A stretch of DNA of 12,270 nt from Prevotellaceae bacterium. Lineage in GTDB: Bacteria; Bacteroidota; Bacteroidia; Bacteroidales; Bacteroidaceae. The DNA is taken from the NCBI GenBank assembly GCA_021204545.1, contig JAJPZF010000132.1:1-12270 (forward strand), given 5' to 3'. Position numbers and translations under genes: made by a program. Numbering within the stretch: position 1 is the stretch's first letter; each line of letters begins with the position of its first letter. A model generated the notes under the pieces. The model had not been told where the DNA came from. It saw nothing but the letters and a program-made list of their open reading frames with translations, and did not search any database. Below are positions 1-5,970 of the stretch, piece after piece.

Positions 1-1
1 T

Positions 2-802
2 GAGCGTCTTGTCCAGCACGGAGTAGCTGGGTCGCTTGACGGGTGAGGGGTACTCCGTGCTGTGGCAGGGAAGCACACGGCACTGGGTGTTGCCTGCCAT
101 CTGTGCTATGGCGTGTGCGAAGTCGTACCACGAGCAGACGCCCTCGTTGGAGTAGTTGTACGTGCCGCAATGCCCCTTGAAGAGGCGGCTCTCGAGGATA
201 TGGTGGATGGCTTGGGCGAGGTCGAGGGCGTAGGTGGGCGTGCCGCACTGGTCGAAGACCACACGAACCTCCTTCCTCTCGCTGGTGAGGCGAAGCATGG
301 TCTTAAGGAAGTTCCTGCCGTACTCGCTGTAGAGCCACGCTGTTCGGATGATAAGATGCTCAACGCCCGAGCGCAGGATTGCCTGCTCCCCCTTTAGTTT
401 AGTCCTTCCGTACACGCCAGTGGGAGTGCCTTGCTGCCCTTCTTGGCAGGGCGTGTTGTACGGCTCCTCGCCGAAGACATAGTCCGTGCTTATATGCACC
501 AACAAGCCGCCTCTCTGCTTCATCGCCTTGGCGAGGTTCTCCACAGCGAGGGCGTTGAGCCTCTCGCAAAGCAGCTGGTCATCGGTCTCGGCACGGTCAA
601 CGTTGGTGTAGGCGGCGCAGTTCACGATGCAGTCTATCTGCCACCGCTCCGCAGCCTCCCGCACGGCTCTCCCGTCCGTGATATCAAGCTGTAGGTAAGG
701 CGGCACCACGTCGGTGAAGACGTAGCAGTCCCTCGAGTTCTTGGCGACGAGCTGCATCTCGTTGCCAAGCTGTCCGCCCGCGCCTGTCACTAACACGTTC
801 AT
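2..802 (-). CDS. rfbD: dTDP-4-dehydrorhamnose reductase (RfbD/RmlD), C-terminus cut by window edge
   Basis: The enzyme reduces dTDP-4-dehydro-L-rhamnose to dTDP-L-rhamnose with NAD(P)H, the last step of activated rhamnose synthesis in the cytoplasm. From the ATG at 800-802, 267 residues can be read before the left edge; the family is usually about 285-300 long, so roughly 20-30 C-terminal residues are missing. Seen directly: the Rossmann nucleotide-binding motif TGAGGQLG at residues 6-13, NCAAYTNVD at 61-69, STDYVF at 105-110, the short-chain dehydrogenase pair YGRTK (Tyr131, Lys135), RTAWLY at 153-158, and the late family signature RPSYSVLDKT at 257-266. It lies 58 nt downstream of rfbA on the same strand, so the two are probably cotranscribed. 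No promoter of the usual type was found in that gap. Identification is strong; the true end is not visible. Confidence 0.95.
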   Translation of the reverse strand, partial: MNVLVTGAGGQLGNEMQLVAKNSRDCYVFTDVVPPYLQLDITDGRAVREAAERWQIDCIVNCAAYTNVDRAETDDQLLCERLNALAVENLAKAMKQRGGLLVHISTDYVFGEEPYNTPCQEGQQGTPTGVYGRTKLKGEQAILRSGVEHLIIRTAWLYSEYGRNFLKTMLRLTSERKEVRVVFDQCGTPTYALDLAQAIHHILESRLFKGHCGTYNYSNEGVCSWYDFAHAIAQMAGNTQCRVLPCHSTEYPSPVKRPSYSVLDKTL

Positions 803-860
803 ACTCTTGCTAAGATTTTGCGAATGTCGCGCTATATTTTGGGAAATGACTTGCTATGTC

Positions 861-1781
861 TCAGCCCTCGTCTCGCTTAGGGCTGTCCGCCTCCTTGCTG
901 AAGCGCCTCGCGTCCTGCACAACCTTCAGCAGGTACTGCCCGTAGGGGCTCTGTAGCATCGGCTGTGCGAGGCGCTCCATCTGCGCTGCCGTTATCCAGC
1001 CCTTGCGGAAGGCTATGTCCTCGAGGCAGCCAATCTTAAGCCCCTGCCGCTTCTCTATCACCTCCACGTATGTGCTTGCCTCGGAGAGCGAGTCGTGGGT
1101 GCCAGTGTCGAGCCAGGCGAAGCCTCTGCCGAGCCTCTGCACCTTTAGCCTGCCCTCTTCGAGGAAGCGCTGGTTCACCGCCGTTATCTCCAGCTCCCCT
1201 CGTGCCGACGGGCGTATATGCTTAGCCACGCTGACAACGCTGTTCGGGTAGAAGTAAAGCCCCGTGACGGCGTAGTTCGACTTGGGGGCGCGGGGCTTCT
1301 CCTCGATGGACAGGCAGTTGCCCTCCCCGTCAAGCTCAGCCACGCCGTAACGCTCGGGGTCGCTCACCCAGTAGCCGAACACCGTCGCCTTGCCATCCCT
1401 TGCGTCACGGGCAGCCTCCTTCAGCATCGTCCCCAGTCCGTTGCCGTGAAAGATATTGTCACCAAGCACAAGGCAGACCTCGTCCTTCTCTATGAAGCTC
1501 TCCCCTATCAGGAACGCCTGCGCCAGTCCGTCGGGGCTGGGCTGCTCGGCGTAGCTGAGGGCGATGCCTAAGTCGCTGCCGTCTCCCAGCAATCGTTGGA
1601 ACGAGGGAAGGTCGTGCGGCGTGCTTATGAGGAGTATCTCCCTGATGCCCGCCCTCATGAGCACGCTCAAGGGGTAGTAGACCATCGGCTTGTCGAAGAC
1701 GGGCAGCAGTTGCTTGCTCACTCCCTTCGTTATCGGGTAGAGGCGTGTGCCGCTGCCGCCTGCCAGTACTATACCTTTCAT
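861..1781 (-). CDS. rfbA: Glucose-1-phosphate thymidylyltransferase (RfbA/RmlA)
   Basis: The enzyme joins dTTP and glucose-1-phosphate to give dTDP-glucose, the committed step of dTDP-rhamnose synthesis for surface polysaccharide. The 306-residue product starts at the ATG at 1779-1781. Nucleotidyltransferase motifs are in the expected order: [11 protein letters not shown] at residues 8-18, [15 protein letters not shown] at 23-37, LGDNIF at 106-111, the EEKP segment at 160-163, GELEIT at 195-200 and [10 protein letters not shown] at 223-232. The length is slightly above the common 290-295, through a charged tail after about residue 290 that looks non-catalytic. rfbD follows after 58 nt. In many Bacteroidetes rfbC sits between these two genes, but not here. 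The upstream gap is shared with the divergent luxS gene and holds a near match to the -7 element. Confidence 0.97.
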   Translation of the reverse strand: MKGIVLAGGSGTRLYPITKGVSKQLLPVFDKPMVYYPLSVLMRAGIREILLISTPHDLPSFQRLLGDGSDLGIALSYAEQPSPDGLAQAFLIGESFIEKDEVCLVLGDNIFHGNGLGTMLKEAARDARDGKATVFGYWVSDPERYGVAELDGEGNCLSIEEKPRAPKSNYAVTGLYFYPNSVVSVAKHIRPSARGELEITAVNQRFLEEGRLKVQRLGRGFAWLDTGTHDSLSEASTYVEVIEKRQGLKIGCLEDIAFRKGWITAAQMERLAQPMLQSPYGQYLLKVVQDARRFSKEADSPKRDEG

Positions 1782-1809
1782 AGAGATGCGTTAACGTTGT
1801 TCTTCGTGC

Positions 1810-1818
1810 GCGAAGTTA
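1810..1818 (-). promoter_or_regulatory. Possible -7 promoter element for rfbA
   Basis: On the minus strand this reads TAACTTCGC, one base from the Bacteroidales consensus TAnnTTTGC. It lies 28 nt upstream of the rfbA start codon, a suitable distance. I found no convincing TTTG-type -33 element 19-21 nt further upstream. The same nine bases recur upstream of amn. Confidence 0.4.
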
Positions 1819-1872
1819 GGGACAATCCTTGGCTTTCTCCCTGCCTTGGGGCAATTTTCCGTCGCCTTATGC

Positions 1873-1903
1873 TTTGGGTAACGGCTTTTTTGCGTAGCTT
1901 TGC
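1873..1903 (+). promoter_or_regulatory. luxS promoter (-33 TTTG, -7 TAGCTTTGC)
   Basis: A perfect TAnnTTTGC element (TAGCTTTGC) occupies 1895-1903, and a TTTG at 1873-1876 lies 18 nt before it, close to the 19-21 nt spacing known for Bacteroides promoters. Transcription would be expected to start about 5-8 nt after the -7 element, that is at or just before the luxS ATG at 1911. The luxS mRNA may therefore have almost no 5' leader. Confidence 0.65.
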
Positions 1904-1910
1904 GCCCGTT

Positions 1911-2363
1911 ATGCAGAAGATTAAGAGCTTCACCATTGACCACACGTCGCTCGAACGTGGCATTCACCTCAGCAGGAGGGACGCTTGGGACGGGGCTGTC
2001 TGCACGACGCTTGACGTGCGCCTCAGGCTGCCCAACCGCGAGCCTGCCCTCACGCCAGCCTGCTCTCACACCATCGAGCACATAGCGGCAACCTTGCTGC
2101 GCAACGACCCCACGTGGGGAGGCAGGGTGATATACTGGGGGCCGATGGGCTGCCTCACGGGCTTCTATCTCATCCTTTGGGGAGAGGTCGAGGCGAGCGA
2201 GGCGGAGCCTCTGCTTAGGGACGTGTTCCGGCGACTGGCGAGCTACGAGGGCGAGATACCCGGCTGCTCAGCGGAGGAGTGCGGCAACTGGAGGCTTCAC
2301 TCTCTCGAGGAGGCTCGCGAGGCGGCGAGGCAATACCTAAGAGAACAATGGACGATAGACTAA
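1911..2363 (+). CDS. luxS: S-ribosylhomocysteine lyase (LuxS), AI-2 precursor synthase
   Basis: LuxS cleaves S-ribosylhomocysteine to homocysteine and DPD, the precursor of autoinducer-2, and so recycles the by-product of S-adenosylmethionine methylation. The 150-residue product has the family's usual length. The N-terminal SFTIDHTSLERGIHLSR block (residues 6-22), PNREP (41-45), the metal site HTIEH (His53 and His57 ligands, Glu56 acid/base), YWGPMGCLTG with catalytic Cys81, and EECGN with the third ligand Cys124 are all present, so it should be active. The frame stays open upstream to 1596, but homology begins at the ATG at 1911, and upstream starts would lie before the predicted promoter. 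The gene is divergent from rfbA, and a tRNA-Ser gene begins 7 nt after its stop codon. Confidence 0.97.
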   Translation: MQKIKSFTIDHTSLERGIHLSRRDAWDGAVCTTLDVRLRLPNREPALTPACSHTIEHIAATLLRNDPTWGGRVIYWGPMGCLTGFYLILWGEVEASEAEPLLRDVFRRLASYEGEIPGCSAEECGNWRLHSLEEAREAARQYLREQWTID

Positions 2364-2370
2364 GCAATAC

Positions 2371-2457
2371 GGAGAAATGCCGGAGTGGTCGAACGGACCG
2401 CACTCGAAATGCGGCGTACGGGTAACCGTACCGGGGGTTCGAATCCCTCTTTCTCCG
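2371..2457 (+). tRNA. tRNA-Ser (anticodon CGA)
   Basis: An 87-nt class II tRNA reading UCG codons. The acceptor stem pairs GGAGAAA (2371-2377) with TTTCTCC (2450-2456), with discriminator G at 2457. The anticodon stem pairs 2398-2402 with 2410-2414 around a seven-base loop with CGA at 2405-2407. The long variable arm has stem GTACGG/CCGTAC with a GTAA loop, as expected for serine. The T arm has a TTCGAAT loop at 2438-2444. CCA is not encoded. It begins 7 nt after luxS and no separate promoter is evident, so it may be processed from a luxS transcript. Confidence 0.96.
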
Positions 2458-2470
2458 CTTCCTTGAAGCA

Positions 2471-2511
2471 AGCCGCCCGGCAGGCACAAGCGCACTGCCG
2501 GGCGGCTTTGT
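2471..2511 (+). terminator. Hairpin terminator after luxS / tRNA-Ser, possibly bidirectional
   Basis: A perfect 13-bp stem pairs 2471-2483 with 2495-2507 around an 11-nt loop, followed by a modest T-rich run on the plus strand. It starts 13 nt after the tRNA and ends 8 bp from the convergent fucO-like stop codon, so it may also end that transcript, although the T-rich tail on the minus strand is poor. Confidence 0.85.
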
Positions 2512-2514
2512 GTG

Positions 2515-3669
2515 TCAAAGCACCTTAAGGTAGAGCTGGCGTATCTCCTGCTCCGAGGCGTCTCGCGGGTTGCCCGGCGTGCAAACGTCCTCGATGGCCT
2601 GCGCCGCCAGCCTCGGGATGTCTCCCTCGCTTATGCCAAGCTCCGTGAGATGCTGCGGGATGCCTACCCTCAGGGCAAGCTGCCTGACGGCGTCGCAGGC
2701 AGCCTGCGCGGCCTGCTCTGCCGTCATCCCGCTCGTGTCCACGCCCATCTCCTTGGCGATGACCCCGTACTTCTCCACGCACCGGGGCATGTTGAACTCC
2801 ATCACCGTGGGCAGAAGCAGGGCGTTGGCAACGCCGTGAGGAACGTCGAAGAGCGACCCCATCGGGTGCGCCATGCCGTGCACAAGTCCCAGCCCCACGT
2901 TGGAGAACGCCTGGGCGGCTATGTACTGCGCCAGAGCCATCGCCTCGCGAGCCTCCTCATTCGTGGGCTGCTCAACGGCGACGGGCAGATGGCGGGCTAT
3001 CATCCTTATGGCTTGCAGCTCGTACATGTCGCTCATCACCCACGCCCCCTTCGTTATGTAGCCCTCGATGGCGTGCGTCAGCGCGTCCATGCCGGTGGCT
3101 GCGGTGAGCGAGCGCGGCAGGGTGTACATCAGCTCAGGGTCTACGATGGCCACCGCCGGGATGTCGTTAGGGTCGACGCACACCATCTTCTTCTGCTTCC
3201 GCTCGTCTATGATGACGTAGTTGATGGTAACCTCAGCCCCCGTGCCCGCCGTGGTGGGGAAGGCAATGATGGGAACGCTCTTGTGCCTTGTGCCTGCCTC
3301 GCCCTCGAGCGAGACAACGTCGCAGAACTCGGGGTTGGCAACCACGATGCCTATCCCTTTCGCGGTGTCCATCGACGAGCCTCCGCCTATGGCCACGAGG
3401 CAGTCCGCCCCGGAAGCCTTGAACGCCTCCACGCCCGTCCGCACGTTGGTGACCGTGGGGTTCGGCTTAATCTCGCTGTAAGTCTCGTAGGGGAAGCCTG
3501 CCTCGTCGAGCACCTGCGTCACCTTCTGCGCCGTGCCTACCCGCAGCAGCCCCTTGTCCGTTACCACCAGGGCCTTCCGCCTGCCCAGTCTCTCGAGGAC
3601 GCCCGGCAGCTCCTGCCTCGCCCCCGCTCCGAAGTAAGATACCTCGTTAAGGATGAATCTTCTGACCAT
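2515..3669 (-). CDS. fucO: Iron-containing alcohol dehydrogenase, lactaldehyde reductase (FucO) type
   Basis: A group III Fe-dependent NAD(P)H alcohol dehydrogenase. FucO reduces L-lactaldehyde to L-1,2-propanediol in fucose and rhamnose breakdown. The 384-residue product closely resembles E. coli FucO (383 residues) from end to end, as I recall that sequence: RFILNE at the start, GGGSSMDTAKGIGI (nucleotide-binding, from residue 96), PTTAGTGAEVTINYVI near 138-153, CVDPNDIP, and ATGMDALTHAIEGYITKGAW. The predicted iron ligands are Asp195, His199, His264 and His278 (within HGMAHP and VPHG). The start is the ATG at 3667-3669. No other fucose or rhamnose catabolic gene is in the window, so the substrate is less certain than the fold; it could serve as a general short-chain aldehyde reductase. 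It follows the HTH gene on the same strand after 80 bp and has its own promoter match. Confidence 0.93.
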   Translation of the reverse strand: MVRRFILNEVSYFGAGARQELPGVLERLGRRKALVVTDKGLLRVGTAQKVTQVLDEAGFPYETYSEIKPNPTVTNVRTGVEAFKASGADCLVAIGGGSSMDTAKGIGIVVANPEFCDVVSLEGEAGTRHKSVPIIAFPTTAGTGAEVTINYVIIDERKQKKMVCVDPNDIPAVAIVDPELMYTLPRSLTAATGMDALTHAIEGYITKGAWVMSDMYELQAIRMIARHLPVAVEQPTNEEAREAMALAQYIAAQAFSNVGLGLVHGMAHPMGSLFDVPHGVANALLLPTVMEFNMPRCVEKYGVIAKEMGVDTSGMTAEQAAQAACDAVRQLALRVGIPQHLTELGISEGDIPRLAAQAIEDVCTPGNPRDASEQEIRQLYLKVL

Positions 3670-3713
3670 GTCTTCCAGTCTGTTTAATTGTTAGTGTTTA
3701 AGGTCTAAGCCCT

Positions 3714-3722
3714 GCAAAGGTA
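3714..3722 (-). promoter_or_regulatory. -7 promoter element for the fucO-like gene
   Basis: The minus strand reads TACCTTTGC, a perfect match to TAnnTTTGC, 44 nt upstream of the start codon. No TTTG is seen at the expected -33 position. It lies between the upstream HTH stop codon (3750) and the dehydrogenase start, so the dehydrogenase can probably be transcribed on its own as well as by read-through. Confidence 0.55.
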
Positions 3723-3749
3723 AGCATTTCCCTCGTGATTAGACGCGCC

Positions 3750-4202
3750 TCAAGGTTGTCGGTTTGCCTGAAAGACATCGTAGGTGCCGTCGTCGAAGAA
3801 GACGCGTATCTCCACCACGCTTCGCCTGGGTTTCTGCATCTCCCTCACCGCCTCCTTCATCGTCTCAAGTACAGTCTCCACGCCAATCCCGGCAGCGGGC
3901 TTTAGGGGCTGGGGCTGTGTCCTGCCCCCTGCCGCCGCCGGGGCAAGGTCGAACAGGGTGGGGGCGGAGGCACCAGCGCCCTGAGAGCCTTCGACGGCAC
4001 GCATCTCCCCCTCCCCGAAGATAAGCCACTCGATGCGAATGTCGGGGAAGTGCTGGTGGATAGCCTTGGCGTGGTTGAGCGTGGCAGATGTCCTGCCGTT
4101 GAAGATGTTTGACAGCGTGGCGGTGGCGATGCCAGTGGCTTGCGAGAACTCCTTCTGGTTCATCCCGCTGTCCTTCATGATAGTGTAGATACGATCCTTC
4201 AT
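3750..4202 (-). CDS. XRE-family helix-turn-helix transcriptional regulator
   Basis: A 150-residue DNA-binding protein of a type common in Bacteroidales. Residues 1-40 form a Cro/C1-type helix-turn-helix: MKDRIYTIM, then the helix pair around QKEFSQATGIATATLSNIF and the NGRTSATL turn. It continues to IEWLIFGEGEM at 57-67, characteristic of this subgroup. Residues 70-105 are a low-complexity Ala/Gly/Pro/Gln linker; 107-124 is a likely amphipathic helix; and 128-145 (VVEIRVFFDDGTYDVF) is a short beta-rich tail also seen in relatives, perhaps for dimerisation. The start is the ATG at 4200-4202, 33 nt after a perfect -7 element. It lies just upstream of the fucO-like gene, so control of that gene is possible but unproven. 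Targets and ligand are unknown. Confidence 0.88.
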   Translation of the reverse strand: MKDRIYTIMKDSGMNQKEFSQATGIATATLSNIFNGRTSATLNHAKAIHQHFPDIRIEWLIFGEGEMRAVEGSQGAGASAPTLFDLAPAAAGGRTQPQPLKPAAGIGVETVLETMKEAVREMQKPRRSVVEIRVFFDDGTYDVFQANRQP

Positions 4203-4235
4203 AGCTTTTAGGGTAAATGTCTTGTGCTGGCTGCC

Positions 4236-4268
4236 GCAAAGGTAGGCAAAAGCGATTCAGGAAGCAAT
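4236..4268 (-). promoter_or_regulatory. Promoter of the HTH regulator gene
   Basis: The minus strand carries TACCTTTGC (4236-4244), a perfect -7 match, and ATTG (4265-4268, three of four bases of the -33 TTTG) exactly 20 nt upstream. The predicted transcription start is about 25-30 nt before the ATG. A nested inverted repeat begins 8 bp beyond the -33 element. Confidence 0.6.
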
Positions 4269-4276
4269 ATCGCAGT

Positions 4277-4316
4277 ATATAAATCTCATCGGCAAGTCCG
4301 AACCATCGATTTATAT
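4277..4316. repeat. Nested inverted repeat upstream of the HTH promoter
   Basis: Outer arms ATATAAATC (4277-4285) and GATTTATAT (4308-4316) are perfectly complementary over 9 bp. Between them TCGG (4289-4292) pairs with CCGA (4298-4301) around a 5-nt loop. It lies just upstream of the HTH regulator's -33 element, so it could be a protein-binding site for that regulator or an RNA hairpin. Neither is shown by the sequence. Confidence 0.55.
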
Positions 4317-4739
4317 TCCGGATATTCGGCTTGCCGAATTGCGTCGAGGCTATGGCAACACTGCCGCAAGGAGACAGCCCTTAAGGGGCTTGAAGGCAGG
4401 CAAGCCAGCTAAAAGCTCCCGCTTGTTGGTTATCAGCAAGTTATGCCTTCTTGGACAATCTCATTTAGCTTGTCGCTGCCTTATATGCGAGGAAATGGTG
4501 CTTCCAAGCACTCCTTCGCCTAACTCTTGCTTTGCCTATAACCTTATACTCCATTGGCATACAACGAGTTACGGCAATGCTCCGCCTTTAACCGCATATT
4601 CATCAGGGGACTAACAGCTGGACAACGGGGCGTTCGGGGAAGTGAATTCCTGATTGTTAATTGCTAATGCTGCGGTTCAATGTGATTAGGATTCGGGAAG
4701 ACTGGTATTAGGCTTTCGTGAATCGCTGCGGGCATTCAC

Positions 4740-4772
4740 AAACCCGTATCGACATAAACATAAATCGGGTTT
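4740..4772. repeat. Short inverted repeat in the gene-free region
   Basis: AAACCCG (4740-4746) and CGGGTTT (4766-4772) are perfect 7-bp inverted arms around a 19-bp AT-rich centre containing two near copies of ACATAAA. There is no following T-run on the plus strand. Function unknown; chance is possible. Confidence 0.35.
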
Positions 4773-4891
4773 ATCCTACCTCAGGGGCTTGCTGCCGTGA
4801 AACTCGCCTCATTTCGACCGTGGGGCAAGGAGCTTGGAAATAATCGATTCCTGAGAGGGGTAAAAGAGGGTTGAGGGCAGTGTTTACGGGT

Positions 4892-4918
4892 AAAGAACCC
4901 TACAAAAACGTGTAGGGG
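4892..4918 (-). terminator. Hairpin terminator of the amn-holA operon
   Basis: On the minus strand CCCTACA (4911-4917) pairs with TGTAGGG (4898-4904) around a 6-nt loop, followed by TTCTTT. It lies 24 bp past the holA stop codon in the right orientation to end that transcript. Confidence 0.65.
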
Positions 4919-4941
4919 AAAAGGGAGCTAAAAGGTGAGGA

Positions 4942-5964
4942 TTAGTGGAGAATGAAGTAGATTAGCTCCCGAAGCAGTTCGCCCTGCGGGGTCTTGCAGC
5001 CCCCTACCCCTTTGGCCTTGGCGTCGGTTTCGCGTATCTCGGAGATGATGTCGACGACCTTCGAGGCGCGGTAGTTGCGCCTGGCAGGGATGACGGACTG
5101 GCGTGCAGCCCACGTGCTCTTGCCCACGAAGCGGGCTATGCCGTCGTCGCTCTTGTCGGGAGCGTAGTAAGCCGTGAGGACATCGGAGAAGAGGCCGAAG
5201 AGGCTGGTGAGCGTGAGCGGCAGTGCGAAGCTCCTGGGGTTGTCCCTGAAGTAGTTGACGATGCGGTTAGCCTTAAGGATGTCGCGGGTAGCCAGTGCGC
5301 CTTGCAGCTCGAAGTTGTTGTAGTCCTTGCTCACGCCCGTAAGCTCCTCGACGTGGCTTGCCCTTACGGTGGTCTCTCCCTTGGCGAGGAGCAGGCGGAG
5401 CTTGTCCATCTCTGAGGCAAGGCGCGTGAGGTCGCTGCCCACGTGGTCGCAGAGCATCTGCGAGGCTTGGGGCTCTATGGCGAGTCCGAGCTGGCACAGG
5501 TAGTCGCTGACGAAGGGGGGGAGCTGGTTGTCGAACAAGCGCCTTGACTCCATCACGATGCCTGCCTTGCGTATCTCCGTCAGAAGAGCCTTGGGGCTGT
5601 CCATCATACCATGCTTGTGGCACAGCACCAGCACGGTGCTCGCGAGCGGCTGCTTGACGTAAGGGAGCAGGCTTGCCTTGTCCTGCAGCGACTGGAACTC
5701 CCTCACCACGACTACCCTTCGCTCAGAGAGCAAGGGGAACTGCCTTGCCATGTTCGCCACGCTGCCCGCCCGCACCTCGCTGCCGTACACCACGTCGAGG
5801 TTGAAGTCACGCTCCTCTGGCTTAATGGCGGTGTCGGCGATGAGCTGTGAGACACGGTCGATGTAGTACTCCTCCTCGCCCATCAGCAGGTAGACGGGCG
5901 CGTAGGAGCCTGCCCTCACCTGCCGTGTCACCTCAAGGTACGTCGTTCTCGCTTCCCTTCCCAT
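4942..5964 (-). CDS. holA: DNA polymerase III subunit delta (HolA)
   Basis: The delta subunit is the wrench of the clamp loader: it opens the beta sliding clamp so that it can be placed on primed DNA. The product has 340 residues, normal for the family. It begins with the conserved PVYLLMGEEEYYIDRV (residues 23-38), a degenerate AAA+ nucleotide-site region in this subunit, then FPLLSERRVVVVRE (76-89, strand and beta-interaction area), VGSDLTRLASEMDKLRLLL (175-193) and GVSKDYNNFELQGAL with KANRIVNYF (210-238), typical of Bacteroidetes HolA. The C-terminal helical domain (245-340) would form the pentameric collar. It starts at the ATG at 5962-5964, 6 nt after the amn stop, so it depends on the amn promoter unless an internal one exists. 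A hairpin terminator follows. Confidence 0.95.
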   Translation of the reverse strand: MGREARTTYLEVTRQVRAGSYAPVYLLMGEEEYYIDRVSQLIADTAIKPEERDFNLDVVYGSEVRAGSVANMARQFPLLSERRVVVVREFQSLQDKASLLPYVKQPLASTVLVLCHKHGMMDSPKALLTEIRKAGIVMESRRLFDNQLPPFVSDYLCQLGLAIEPQASQMLCDHVGSDLTRLASEMDKLRLLLAKGETTVRASHVEELTGVSKDYNNFELQGALATRDILKANRIVNYFRDNPRSFALPLTLTSLFGLFSDVLTAYYAPDKSDDGIARFVGKSTWAARQSVIPARRNYRASKVVDIISEIRETDAKAKGVGGCKTPQGELLRELIYFILH

Positions 5965-5970
5965 CGTGCC

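Larger units (their letters stand above)
4269..4891. other. Long intergenic region without a recognised gene
   Basis: About 620 bp between the HTH gene's promoter and the holA terminator. The open frames here (for example 4224-4412 and 4339-4614, plus strand) have no recognisable domain or family resemblance. Base composition shifts: 26 of 60 bases are G or C at 4441-4500, against 38 of 60 at 5401-5460 inside holA. Small hairpins are visible at 4277-4316, 4376-4390, 4401-4425, 4498-4511 and 4740-4772. I recognise no tRNA, rRNA, tmRNA, known riboswitch or transposase remnant. Confidence 0.6.

Noticed and set aside
1596..1910. Upstream in-frame extension of luxS
   Set aside because: The added 105 residues have no homology, lie opposite the rfbA start, and would precede the predicted promoter; LuxS proteins begin at the ATG at 1911.
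2512..3687. 391-codon plus-strand open frame opposite the fucO-like gene
   Set aside because: It is antisense to a full-length, clearly recognised dehydrogenase, its product is rich in Arg, His and Val without any domain, and it is explained by GC-rich codon use on the other strand.
4339..4614. 91-codon plus-strand open frame in the gene-free region
   Set aside because: No domain or family resemblance, low-complexity composition rich in Ser, Leu and Cys, and no promoter element upstream on that strand.
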